Below are positions 45,070 through 53,891 of a DNA stretch of 64,000 nucleotides, piece after piece. The notes under the pieces were generated by a model that saw only the letters and a list, made by a program, of their open reading frames with translations, ran no database searches and had not been told where the DNA came from. Each line of letters starts with the position of its first letter. Position 1 is the stretch's first letter. Source of the stretch: Roseospira visakhapatnamensis. Lineage in GTDB: Bacteria > Pseudomonadota > Alphaproteobacteria > Rhodospirillales > Rhodospirillaceae. Position numbers and translations under genes: made by a program. The stretch is from the NCBI RefSeq assembly GCF_014197915.1, contig NZ_JACIGK010000019.1, positions 24,538 through 88,537 of the forward strand, given 5' to 3'.

Positions 45070-45984
45070 TCAGGCCGCCGAGGTGGAGGCGCTGGCGGTC
45101 AGGGTGTTGGTGCGGCCGACGGCGCGGTCGTAGGCGTCGATCAGGGTGCGGGTCACCGCCCCCGGTGTGAACGACAGGTCGTCGATCCCGCCCACCGGGG
45201 TCACCTCGGCCGCCGTCCCGGTGAGAAACACCTCGGTGGCCCGGGCCATCTCCTCGGGCAGGATGACGCGTTCCACGACATCAATCCCCGCCTCCCGGGC
45301 CAGGCCGATGACCGTGCGCCGCGTGATGCCGTCCAGGAAGCAATCCGGGATGGGCGTGTGCAGCTTGCCGTCCGGCATCAGGAAGAAGATATTGGCCCCG
45401 GTGGCCTCGGCCACCTGGCCCCGCCAGTCCAGCATCAGGGCGTCGTGGAAGCCGGCCTGTTCGGCCTTGTGCTTGGACAGCGTGCAGATCATGTAGAGCC
45501 CCGCCGCCTTGGCATGGACCGGCGCGCAGCGCGGGTCCGGCCGGCGCCAGTCCGAGGTCGTCAGCCGGATCCCGGCCATGCGGGCCTCGGGCGAGAAGTA
45601 GGACGGCCACTCCCAGGCGGCGATGGCGAGGTTGATGCGGTTGTGCTGGGCGGACACACCCATCATCTCCGACCCGCGCCAGGCCACCGGGCGCACGTAT
45701 CCGTCCGTGATGCCGTTGGCGGCCAGCACCGCGTCATGGGCGGCGTTGATCGCCTCCACGGTGTAGGGAATCTGGAAGCCCATGAGGCGCGCCGACTCGT
45801 GCAGGCGCTCGGTATGCTCGGTCAGCTTGAAGACGGTGCCGTTGTAGACCCGTTCGCCTTCGAACACGCTGGAGGCATAATGCAGCCCATGGGTCAGCAC
45901 ATGCACCTTGGAGTCCCGCCAGGGAATCAGGTCGCCGTTGTACCAGATGACGCCGTCGCGGTCGTCGAAGGGACGTTGTGCCAT
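45070..45984 (-). CDS. ilvE: Branched-chain amino acid aminotransferase
   Basis: A 304-residue PLP enzyme (fold type IV) for the last step of valine, leucine and isoleucine synthesis. The PLP lysine is in HAKAAGLYMICTLSKHKAE (first Lys) and the class-IV signature is EATGANIFFLMPDGKLHTP... then FLTGTAAEVTPVGGID. The N-terminus VIWYNGDLIPWRDSKVHVLTHGLHY is typical. The start follows GGGAGGCGG. It is divergent from a MarR/two-component operon, an arrangement seen in other alphaproteobacteria. Confidence 0.95.
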   Translation of the reverse strand: MAQRPFDDRDGVIWYNGDLIPWRDSKVHVLTHGLHYASSVFEGERVYNGTVFKLTEHTERLHESARLMGFQIPYTVEAINAAHDAVLAANGITDGYVRPVAWRGSEMMGVSAQHNRINLAIAAWEWPSYFSPEARMAGIRLTTSDWRRPDPRCAPVHAKAAGLYMICTLSKHKAEQAGFHDALMLDWRGQVAEATGANIFFLMPDGKLHTPIPDCFLDGITRRTVIGLAREAGIDVVERVILPEEMARATEVFLTGTAAEVTPVGGIDDLSFTPGAVTRTLIDAYDRAVGRTNTLTASASTSAA

Positions 45985-46175
45985 GGTCTGCCGCCTCCCG
46001 GAGATTGAAAATGTCCTACATCCGAGTGTCTGGCGTAACATCGTGAGGACAATATGTCAACAACACTGACTTATTATCGCCCCCGGAGGGGGCGCATGCC
46101 TGTCATCGACCCGAGGCATGGGAGGCCGCCGGAGGGCGGCGCCGACCGGACCGCCGCCCCCGGGGGTGCCGCCCC

Positions 46176-46685
46176 ATGAGCGACCCGCGCCCCAGCGCGA
46201 ACCCCCTGTTCCTGCGGGAAGAGGAGTTGCGCCAGGCCATCGAGATGCTGTTCTTCGCCTACCGCGACTTCACCGGCGAGGCCGACGCCATGCTCGCCCG
46301 GCACGGGTTCGGGCGCGCACATCACCGCGTCATCTACTTCGTCGGCCGCCATCCCATGATCTCGGTCAGCGACTTGCTGAGCATCCTTCGCATCACCAAG
46401 CAAAGCCTGTCGCGGGTCCTGGGCCAGCTTGTCCGTGACGGGTTCATCGTGCAACATCGCGGCACCGCCGACGGCCGCCAGCGGCTGCTGGAGCTGACCG
46501 ACAAGGGCACGGCCATCGAACAGCAGCTCACGGAGGCCCAACGCCAGCGCATCGCCACCGCCTATCGCCGCGCCGGCGGCGACGCGGTGCAGGGCTTTCG
46601 CGCCGTGCTGCTGGGCATCATGGACCCGACCGTTCGCGCCCGCTTCCTGGGCAACGCCCCCCCCGGCGACGAGGGATCGCCATGA
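46176..46685 (+). CDS. MarR family transcriptional regulator
   Basis: A 169-residue winged-helix regulator: N-terminal dimerisation helix with LRQAIEMLFFAYRDFTGEAD, recognition helix region SVSDLLSILRITKQSLSRVLGQL, and wing VQHRGTADGRQRLLELTDKG. Position directly upstream of a response regulator, overlapping it by 4 bases (ATGA), suggests all three genes form one regulatory operon. Ligand unknown. It diverges from ilvE with 191 bases between. Confidence 0.9.
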   Translation: MSDPRPSANPLFLREEELRQAIEMLFFAYRDFTGEADAMLARHGFGRAHHRVIYFVGRHPMISVSDLLSILRITKQSLSRVLGQLVRDGFIVQHRGTADGRQRLLELTDKGTAIEQQLTEAQRQRIATAYRRAGGDAVQGFRAVLLGIMDPTVRARFLGNAPPGDEGSP

Positions 46686-47425
46686 CCGCCCCCGAGCCCA
46701 CCGGGATGCTGGACCTGGAGAGCCGCCCCCACATCCTGGTGGTGGACGACGACGAACGCCTGCGGGCCTTGCTCACCCGCTATCTCACCGACAACGGCTG
46801 CCTGGTGAGCGCCGCCGCCGACGCCGCCGAGGCCCGCGCCCATTTGGCGGCGCTGACCTTCGACCTGCTCGTCGTGGACGTCATGATGCCCGAGGAGGAC
46901 GGCCTGTCCCTGACCCGGACCCTGCGCCAGTCGAGCGGCGTGCCGATCCTCATGCTCACGGCCATGGGCGATCCCGAGGCCCGCATCCGGGGGCTGGAGG
47001 CCGGCGCCGACGACTACCTGCCCAAGCCCTTCGAGCCGCGCGAACTGTTGCTGCGCATCACCGGCATCCTGCGCCGGGTGGGCGAGCGCTCGCCGGCCGA
47101 TGCGCCGCAGCCGGCCGGCGCCAACGCGCCCACGGCGCTATGCTTCGGGCCGCTCCGCCTGGACCTCACCCGCGAGGAACTGTCCCGCGACGACGAGCCG
47201 CTGCGCCTGACCACCGCCGAACGGCAGTTGCTGATGGTGCTGGCCCGGCAGGCCGGCGAGACGGTCAGCCGCGAGGACCTGGCGGACCGGACCGGCACCG
47301 CCGCCACGCCCCGCGCGGTGGACGTGCACGTCACCCGGCTGCGGCGCAAACTGGAACCCGATCCGCGCCGGCCGCGCTACCTCCAGACCGTGCGCGGGCG
47401 CGGCTACCTGCTGCGACCGGATTGA
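46682..47425 (+). CDS. OmpR-type response regulator
   Basis: 247 residues. The receiver domain has ILVVDDDERLRALL (acidic pocket), the phosphoacceptor Asp in LLVVDVMMPEEDG, the Thr in MLTAMGD and Lys in YLPKPFEPREL. After a short linker, the winged-helix DNA-binding domain is of the OmpR/PhoB type (LTTAERQLLMVLARQ, VDVHVTRLRRKLEPDP, LQTVRGRGYLL). It is paired with the kinase gene 30 bases downstream. Its targets are unknown. Confidence 0.95.
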   Translation: MTAPEPTGMLDLESRPHILVVDDDERLRALLTRYLTDNGCLVSAAADAAEARAHLAALTFDLLVVDVMMPEEDGLSLTRTLRQSSGVPILMLTAMGDPEARIRGLEAGADDYLPKPFEPRELLLRITGILRRVGERSPADAPQPAGANAPTALCFGPLRLDLTREELSRDDEPLRLTTAERQLLMVLARQAGETVSREDLADRTGTAATPRAVDVHVTRLRRKLEPDPRRPRYLQTVRGRGYLLRPD

Positions 47426-47455
47426 CCCACGCCCCCCACCCGGGACACCGCCCCC

Positions 47456-48814
47456 GTGATACCGCCGACCTACCCGTTCACCCTGCTCAAGCGCATGCTG
47501 CCGCGCGGCCTGCTGGCGCGCTCCCTGCTCATCATCGTCATTCCCCTGGTGCTGTTGCAGGTCATCACCACCTACGTCTTCTTCGACCGACACTGGGACG
47601 TGGTGTCGCGCCGCCTGAACTCGGCGGTGGCCTCGGAGATCGGCCTCGTCGCCCGCCTTATCGAGACCTACCCCGACGAGGGCCTCCAGGCCTGGGCCTT
47701 CAGCATCGCCCGCATGTCCCAGTCGCTGACCTTCACCTTCTCGCCCGGCGAGGGGATGCCGCCCATCGCGCCGTCCGACAGCGACCCCATCGAACGGGCG
47801 CTGACCCGCCAGTTGGGCCCCTACCTGCCCCACCCCTTCGTGGTCGACGGCCGCCCCGGAGACACGCACCTGACCGTCTACATGCAGACGCCGCGCGGGA
47901 TTCTGGAGGTCGACCTTCCCAAGAAGCGCCTGTTCACCGAGTCCATCTTCCTGTTCATGTTCTGGATCGTGGCGACGTCGCTGATCCTGTTCGGCGTGGC
48001 CACCATCTTCATGCGCAACCAGGTGCGGCCGATGCTGCGCCTGGCGCGCGCCGCCGACGCCTTCGGCAAGGGCCGCGAGGCCGCCGAGGTGCGCATCGAG
48101 GGCGCCACCGAGGTGCGCAAGGCCAGCCGTGCCTTCAAGGCCATGCGGGAGCGCATCAAGCGTCAGATCGACCAGCGCACGGCCATGCTGGCCGGCGTGT
48201 CGCACGACCTGCGCACCCCCCTGACCCGCATGAAGCTGCAACTGGCCCTGCTGGACGGCGCCAGGAAAACCGAGGACGCCGAGGACGCCAAGGGCATCGA
48301 GGATCTGCGCGCCGACGTCGCCGAGATGGAGTGCATGATCGACGCCTACCTGGACTTCGTGCGCGGCTCCGGCACCGAAACCGCCATCGAGGCCGATCTG
48401 GCCGCCACGGTGAACGACGTGGTCGGTCGTCATCGCCGGGGCGGCGGACAGGTGACCTTGTCGGCGGACAAGCCCATCATCCTGCCGCTCAAACGCCAGG
48501 CGTTCGAACGGGCCTTCGGGAACATCCTGGGCAACGCCTTGCGTCATGGCCACCAGGCCTGGGTCCGGGCCGGCGTCCGGCACGACCAGGTCGAGATCCT
48601 GGTCGACGACGACGGCCCCGGCATTCCCAAGGCCAGGCGCGAGGAGGTCTTCAAGGCGTTCTACCGCCTGGAAAGCTCGCGCAACCCCGGCACCGGCGGC
48701 ATGGGGTTGGGCCTGACCATCGCCCGCGACCTGGTGCGGGGGATGGGCGGCGACGTCATCCTGACCGACAGCCCGCGCGGCGGCCTGCGGGTCAGGATGG
48801 TCCTGCCCTTGTGA
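47456..48814 (+). CDS. EnvZ-like sensor histidine kinase
   Basis: The GTG start gives 452 residues. Membrane helices at about 19-41 and 164-187 enclose a periplasmic domain of about 120 residues. HAMP follows (RNQVRPMLRLARAADAFGKG). The dimerisation domain has the phosphorylated His in LAGVSHDLRTPLTRMKLQL. The ATPase domain shows the N box NILGNALRHG, G1 VDDDGPGIP and G2 GTGGMGLGLTIARDLV. It is the partner of the OmpR-type regulator just upstream. The N-terminus resembles the EnvZ/AdeS-like group; the stimulus is unknown. Confidence 0.94.
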   Translation: MIPPTYPFTLLKRMLPRGLLARSLLIIVIPLVLLQVITTYVFFDRHWDVVSRRLNSAVASEIGLVARLIETYPDEGLQAWAFSIARMSQSLTFTFSPGEGMPPIAPSDSDPIERALTRQLGPYLPHPFVVDGRPGDTHLTVYMQTPRGILEVDLPKKRLFTESIFLFMFWIVATSLILFGVATIFMRNQVRPMLRLARAADAFGKGREAAEVRIEGATEVRKASRAFKAMRERIKRQIDQRTAMLAGVSHDLRTPLTRMKLQLALLDGARKTEDAEDAKGIEDLRADVAEMECMIDAYLDFVRGSGTETAIEADLAATVNDVVGRHRRGGGQVTLSADKPIILPLKRQAFERAFGNILGNALRHGHQAWVRAGVRHDQVEILVDDDGPGIPKARREEVFKAFYRLESSRNPGTGGMGLGLTIARDLVRGMGGDVILTDSPRGGLRVRMVLPL

Positions 48815-48817
48815 CGA

Positions 48818-50140
48818 CTACAGCCTGTCGCGGATCCGGTGCAGCATCATCGCCGCGACCAGCAGCGGCGTGCGCAGCCGTGCCCCGCCGGGGAACGGCC
48901 GATGGGGAATGCGCGCCATCAGGTCGAAGCGCTCCTCCTGGCCGGCCACCACCTCGGCCATCAACGCGCCGGCCAGGCTGGTCAGGCCCACGCCGTGACC
49001 CGAGAAACCCTGCGCGAACAGCACCCGGCGCCCCAGGCGCCCGACGTGCGGCAGCCTGTTGACGGTGATGGCCACGTATCCGCCCCAGGCGAAATCCACG
49101 CGCACATCGGCCAGGCTCGGGAACACCGTCAGCATGGTCCGGCGCATGGCATCGGCGACGCTGGGCGGATCCATCCGGGAATAGCTGACCCGCCCCCCGA
49201 ACAGCATGCGGTGGTCGGCGGACCGGCGGAAGTAGTTCAGCACGAAGTTGCAGTCGCTGACGGCCTCGTTGCCGGGGATCAGCGCCCGCGCGCGGACCTC
49301 TCCCAGGGGTTCGGTGGCGACGATGTAGGTGCCCACCGGCATGATGCGGCGGCCGATGGCCGGCACCCGCCGCCACAGGTAGGCATTGCCCGCCAGCAGC
49401 AGCCAGCGCGCTCGCACCACGCCGCCGGGCGTGCGCACCTCGACGCCGTTGGCCGTCTCCGTGTAGGACGTCATCGGCGCGCCCTCGTGCAGCACCGCTC
49501 CCGCCGCCTCGGCCGCCGCCGCCAGGCCCAGGGTGTAGTTGAGCGGGTGCAGATGACCGCCCCCGGGGTCGTACAGGGCGCCGACATAGGCGTCGCTGGC
49601 CACGCGATCGCGCGTCTGCACACGGTCCCACAACGCCAACCCAGGATACCCGAGGGCCGTCCAGTCCTCGGCCATGGCCTCCAGCTCGCGCACCTGGCGC
49701 GCCTTCACGGCCACGTCGATGTGCCCGGGCGCGAAGTCGCAGGCGAGTCCGTGACGGGCGATGCGATCCTTGACCAGCGACACCGCCTCCACGCCCAGGT
49801 CCCAGTAGGCTTGCGCCTTCGCCGGCGACAGATGGGCGCGCACCGACCGCATGTCGCCGCCGAACCCGGCGATCAACTGGCCGCCGCTGCGTCCCGAGGC
49901 GCCGAAGCCGATCCCGTGCTCTTCCAGCAGGCGCACCGACAGGCCACGCTCGGCCAGGTGCAGCGCCGCCGCGCACCCGGTCATGCCGCCCCCGACCACG
50001 ACCACGTCGGCGCGGGTGTCGCCCCACGCGGGCGCACGGGACGGCGCGTCGATCGCGCTTTCGGTGTAGTAGGACCGAGGCAGATCGCCTTTCGGGGACA
50101 CGGTAGGGGACACGGTAGGGGGCGCGGTCGGCATGGGCAC
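48818..50140 (-). CDS. FAD-dependent oxidoreductase (PuuB/DAO family)
   Basis: A 440-residue flavoprotein of the D-amino-acid-oxidase fold most like gamma-glutamylputrescine oxidase. FAD-binding motif VVVVGGGMTGCAAALHLAE (about 46-64), GIGFGASGRSGGQLIAGFG (family signature with GASGRSGG), the middle PLNYTLGL region, and the C-terminal FAWGGYVAITVNRLPHVG and GFSGHGVGLTSLAG. It starts SYYTESA after an N-terminal Pro/Ser tail. The substrate is probably a secondary amine, but no puu neighbours are present. It converges with the kinase gene 3 bases apart. Confidence 0.88.
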   Translation of the reverse strand: MPMPTAPPTVSPTVSPKGDLPRSYYTESAIDAPSRAPAWGDTRADVVVVGGGMTGCAAALHLAERGLSVRLLEEHGIGFGASGRSGGQLIAGFGGDMRSVRAHLSPAKAQAYWDLGVEAVSLVKDRIARHGLACDFAPGHIDVAVKARQVRELEAMAEDWTALGYPGLALWDRVQTRDRVASDAYVGALYDPGGGHLHPLNYTLGLAAAAEAAGAVLHEGAPMTSYTETANGVEVRTPGGVVRARWLLLAGNAYLWRRVPAIGRRIMPVGTYIVATEPLGEVRARALIPGNEAVSDCNFVLNYFRRSADHRMLFGGRVSYSRMDPPSVADAMRRTMLTVFPSLADVRVDFAWGGYVAITVNRLPHVGRLGRRVLFAQGFSGHGVGLTSLAGALMAEVVAGQEERFDLMARIPHRPFPGGARLRTPLLVAAMMLHRIRDRL

Positions 50141-50389
50141 TCCTGGGCGGCGACGTCCGGCCCCTGTCTTAGGTCACCCGCGCCGCCCCGTCCAGGGAGC
50201 GGCGCCGCCCCCCGGCCCGGGCGGCCCGGACCGCGCCGGGCCATTTTGGCTTGTGGCGGTCCGGTGCCGGTGGTAAACAGGGCGCGATTGTCGAAATCTG
50301 CCCATAACACCTTGTTTTTGTTGCTCTGGCGCGCATCACATCGCCTCCAGAGATGCCTCCCTGGCTCCCCCGGACCGAACAGGTTTTTC

Positions 50390-51004
50390 ATGGCCGAGAT
50401 CATCGTGCACGACGGCGACCTGCCCGCCGACGTTTCCTTCGGCACCCAGGTGGCCGTGGACACCGAAACCATGGGCCTCAACCTGACGCGGGACCGGCTG
50501 TGCCTCGTGCAGCTCTCGGCCGGCGACGGTGTCTGTCACCTGGTCCGTATCCAGCCCGACCGGCCGGCGCCGGTGTTGTGCACGCTGATGGCGGACACAA
50601 CGGTCCTGAAGTTGTTTCACTTCGGCCGCTTCGACATCGCCATCATGCTGCGCCGCCTGGGCGTCCTTGCCCAACCCGTGTACTGCACCAAGCTGGCCTC
50701 GAAGCTGTGTCGCACCAATTCCGACGCGCATGGCCTGAGCGCCTTGTGCAAGCTGATGCTGGGCGTGGACATGTCCAAGCAGCAACAGACGTCCGACTGG
50801 GGCGCCGAGACCTTGAGCCAGGAGCAACTGGAGTACGCCGCCAGTGACGTCCTCTATCTGCATGCCCTGAAGGCGCAGTTCGACGCCTTGCTGGCGCGCG
50901 AGGGTCGGACGGCCCTGGCCGAGGCGTGTTTCGCGTTCCTGCCCCATCGCGCGGCCCTGGATGTGGCCGGGTGGAGCGAGACCGACATTTTCGCCCACTC
51001 GTAG
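50390..51004 (+). CDS. RNase D-like 3'-5' exonuclease (single DEDDy domain)
   Basis: 204 residues comprising only the DEDDy exonuclease domain, without the HRDC domains of full RNase D. Catalytic residues are visible: AVDTETMGL (Asp, Glu), KLFHFGRFDIAIM (Asp) and YAASDVLYLHAL (Tyr, Asp). Such short homologues are common in alphaproteobacteria. The predicted activity is trimming of RNA 3' ends, for example tRNA precursors. The ATG follows a T-rich stretch with little ribosome-binding site. It is divergent from the PuuB-like gene. Confidence 0.93.
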   Translation: MAEIIVHDGDLPADVSFGTQVAVDTETMGLNLTRDRLCLVQLSAGDGVCHLVRIQPDRPAPVLCTLMADTTVLKLFHFGRFDIAIMLRRLGVLAQPVYCTKLASKLCRTNSDAHGLSALCKLMLGVDMSKQQQTSDWGAETLSQEQLEYAASDVLYLHALKAQFDALLAREGRTALAEACFAFLPHRAALDVAGWSETDIFAHS

Positions 51005-51156
51005 GGACGGACGCGAACCAAGGGGCGCGGGCCGCCTCGTCGCCGTCGCGTGGCGGGACAGGCGCGCATGCCGGTCGACGCAGCCTGTGCGCCGTGCCGC
51101 GGCCTCCCCACCCTCAGCGGGGACACCAGCGGACCCGCATCGGACCGGAGGTCGCC

Positions 51157-51831
51157 ATGGGGACGGACACACCGCGAGCCCTGACCGCGCGCGAGTGGGC
51201 CGCCCTGGCCCGCGCCATCGACCGGACCGACCCGGAAGCGTGCCGCGCGCTGGACCAACTGGCCCGGCATCATGGCCTCACCCTGGACGACCTGGACACC
51301 ATGGCCGGTGCGGCGCGGCCGCCGGTCGCCGTGCCGGTCGTCGTGGTCCCGCCCCCACCGGAGCCCCCACCCGCCCTGGCGCTGGAGGCCGACCTGGCGC
51401 TGGAGCCGGACCTTGCCTATCCGGACGCATCGGACCCGGCCCCGCACTGGGAGGTGATCGCCGACCGGGAGGACCTGCGCATCGCCACCGCCCAGATGGG
51501 ACTGGACTCCAATGTGGTGCGCCCCACGGCCGATGGGTCGGACGACGAGGCCATGGTCTCGCATCCCTCCGTCTTCTGCCCGGACGGGCCGATGTTCCTG
51601 GGGGTGCTCGCCGTTCTCGTGCGCCGGGGCGCCCTGTTCCGCCTCTATCAGGCGCGGCGAACGGAGGACGGGGCGGCCGAGACGGTGCAGGTCCGCCTGT
51701 TTCCCGAACCGGGCTCGGAGACCATGGAGATCCTGACCCTGTTTCACCCGGAGACGGCCCGCACGGTCAAGAACCTGAGCACGCGGGTCGCCGACGCCAT
51801 GCGCCTGCTTCAGACCGAAAGCCCGTCGTGA
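51157..51831 (+). CDS. Uncharacterised protein
   Basis: 224 residues starting at the ATG after CGGAGGTCGCC. Residues about 1-50 form a small helical module (LTAREWAALARAIDRTDPEACRALDQL), followed by a Pro/Val/Ala-rich linker (about 53-90) and a C-terminal domain rich in strands (WEVIADREDLRIATAQMG, AVLVRRGALFRLYQARR, VQVRLFPEPGSETMEILTL). No family is recognised, and no signal or membrane segment is present. It lies between the exonuclease gene and the convergent tldD. Confidence 0.65.
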   Translation: MGTDTPRALTAREWAALARAIDRTDPEACRALDQLARHHGLTLDDLDTMAGAARPPVAVPVVVVPPPPEPPPALALEADLALEPDLAYPDASDPAPHWEVIADREDLRIATAQMGLDSNVVRPTADGSDDEAMVSHPSVFCPDGPMFLGVLAVLVRRGALFRLYQARRTEDGAAETVQVRLFPEPGSETMEILTLFHPETARTVKNLSTRVADAMRLLQTESPS

Positions 51832-51878
51832 GGGGGCTTGAGGGGGCGTGAGGGCGGCGGCCGCCGCCCTCCCCGGGG

Positions 51879-53315
51879 TCAGGCGGCCTGGGTGCCGCCC
51901 ACCGTCAGCCGGTCCACCAGCAGCGTCGGTTGCCCGACGCCCACCGGCACGCCCTGCCCTTCCTTGCCGCAGGTGCCAACCCCCGGATCCAGCCGAAGGT
52001 CGTTGCCGATCATGGACACGCGCGTCATGACCTCCGGGCCGTTGCCGATCAGGGTGGCGCCCTTGACCGCCGGGCCGACCTTGCCGTCCTCGATCAGGTA
52101 GGCTTCCGAGGCGGAAAAGACGAACTTGCCGGAGGTGATGTCCACCTGACCGCCGCCGAAATTGACGGCGTACAGGCCCTTTTTCACCGACCGCAGGATC
52201 TCCGCCGGGTCCCTGTCGCCGGCCTCCATGATCGTGTTGGTCATGCGCGGCAGCACCGGATGGGCGTGCGACTGGCGCCGGCCGTTGCCCGTGGGCGCCA
52301 CGCCCATCAGGCGGGCGTTCATGCGATCCTGCATGTAGCCCTTGAGAATACCGTCCTCGATCAACACCGTCCGCCCCGTGGGCGTGCCCTCGTCGTCCAC
52401 CGACAGGGACCCCCGGCGATCGAGCATGGTGCCGTCATCCACCACCGTGACCCCGGGCGCGGCCACCCGGTCGCCCAGGCACCCCGAGAACGCCGAGGTC
52501 TTCTTGCGATTGAAGTCGCCTTCCAGGCCGTGCCCCACCGCCTCGTGCAACAGGATGCCCGGCCATCCCGGCCCCAGCACCACCGGCATCTCGCCGGCCG
52601 GGGCGTCGACGCTGTCCAGATTCACCAGGGCCTGGCGCAGCGCCTCGTCCACCGCCCCCTTCCACGCGTCCTCCGATACGAAGGCATCGTAGGACAGGCG
52701 TCCGCCGCTGCCATGGCTGCCGCTTTCCATGCGGTCGCCCTGGCCCACCACCACCGCCACGTTGACCCTGACCAGCGGGCGGATATCGGCCACCGTCTCG
52801 CCCCCGGGACGCAGGATCACCACCGCCTGCCACGACGCCGTCAGGCTGGCCATCACCTGGACAACACGGGGATCCCTGGCCCGCGCATAGGTGTCGATGG
52901 ACGACAGGATGGCCACCTTGCGATCCATGGGCAGGCCGTCGATGGGGTTATCTGTCCCATACAGGTGACGGTTGGTGCGCTGGGGCGGCAGGGCCAGGGA
53001 CCCGCCGGTTCCCAGGCGCACGGCCTTGACGGTCTCGGCGGCGCGGGCGATGGCCTGCTCGTCCAGCAGGCTGGCGTGGGCGAAGCCGACGGTCTCGCCC
53101 ACCTCCGCGTGCAGCCCGAACCCCTGCGAGGTATCGAAGGCAGCGCTGCGGATCCGCCCGTCGTCCAGCGCGAAGCTCTCCGACTGCCGGTACTCCAGGA
53201 ACAGCGCGCCATCATCGCAGCCGGTCAGCGCGTCATCCACCAGGGCGGTCACCCGGTCACGGTCGAGACCGGCGCGATCGAAGAACAGGGCCTCGGCCTG
53301 GGCATCATGGGGCAT
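51879..53315 (-). CDS. tldD: Metalloprotease TldD
   Basis: TldD forms a heterodimer with TldE/PmbA that degrades unfolded peptides and processes microcins. The 478-residue protein has the HExxxH-like Zn motif in LLHEAVGHGLEGDFNRKKTS, the GG-rich segment DIRPLVRVNVAVVVGQ and the terminal FGGGQVDITSGKFVFSASEAYLI and GNGPEVMTRVSMIGND motifs. The start gives MPHDAQAEALFF and follows GGAG. The partner TldE is not in the window. It is divergent from the CRISPR-associated region. Confidence 0.96.
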   Translation of the reverse strand: MPHDAQAEALFFDRAGLDRDRVTALVDDALTGCDDGALFLEYRQSESFALDDGRIRSAAFDTSQGFGLHAEVGETVGFAHASLLDEQAIARAAETVKAVRLGTGGSLALPPQRTNRHLYGTDNPIDGLPMDRKVAILSSIDTYARARDPRVVQVMASLTASWQAVVILRPGGETVADIRPLVRVNVAVVVGQGDRMESGSHGSGGRLSYDAFVSEDAWKGAVDEALRQALVNLDSVDAPAGEMPVVLGPGWPGILLHEAVGHGLEGDFNRKKTSAFSGCLGDRVAAPGVTVVDDGTMLDRRGSLSVDDEGTPTGRTVLIEDGILKGYMQDRMNARLMGVAPTGNGRRQSHAHPVLPRMTNTIMEAGDRDPAEILRSVKKGLYAVNFGGGQVDITSGKFVFSASEAYLIEDGKVGPAVKGATLIGNGPEVMTRVSMIGNDLRLDPGVGTCGKEGQGVPVGVGQPTLLVDRLTVGGTQAA

Positions 53316-53891
53316 CGGAACACTCCGCAAGGATAACGGGACGGGACGGCGCCACGGCGTGGGCACACCCTAACAGATCTGGAGGGCGGGGTAAGCGTCA
53401 AGCCCTGGCGGTGGCCGCCGCCACACGCGCGCGGTCGATCATCCGACGTTTCACGGGATCCGGCGGCTGACCTTTCCCCGAGAAGGCTTATCCCCCTGTT
53501 TCAGGTTGGCACACCATGCGGCGCATGCCTTGTGCAAGGAACACCGATATCATGCGGTCGCCGGAACCAGGGGGATAAGCCGGTCCCCGAGAAAGTGGAC
53601 CCCGGGTTATGACGAGGAAATCTCCGCTTCACGGCGAAGGCGGGACGGCATCGGCCCGGCCACCATCCGATCCAAACGCGGACCGTGACCGCTATTGGCG
53701 CACGGGCGTGTGAATGTGGCGCGCTGAGGGAACCGAAGGGGTCTCCGTTGCCGTGGCGTTCGGCAATCCATCGCCGTGGCGCTTGACTTATCCACTCCTT
53801 GCGTTGTGGATCGGCGCGCATGAGTATTCTGGTTTCCATCGGGGCACATGCCTGCATGGATCGCAAGACCGGCGGTTGGTCGGGGGAGAGC
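53316..53891. other. Intergenic region upstream of cas3 (576 bases)
   Basis: No CRISPR array and no gene. It contains the inverted/direct repeat structure at 53475-53593 (described separately). A TTGACT at about 53784 is a possible -35 for the cas operon, but no convincing -10 follows. Confidence 0.5.
53475..53593. repeat. Inverted repeat flanked by direct repeats upstream of cas3
   Basis: GGCTTATCCCCCTG (53485-53498) is inverted as CAGGGGGATAAGCC (53568-53581) with 69 bases between. TCCCCGAGAA occurs directly on both outer sides (53475-53484 and 53584-53593). The layout resembles a very small transposon with target duplications, or a pair of opposed recombinase sites. GAGAAGGCTTATCCC (53480-53494) recurs exactly at 63903-63917 in the same orientation. 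Confidence 0.6.
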
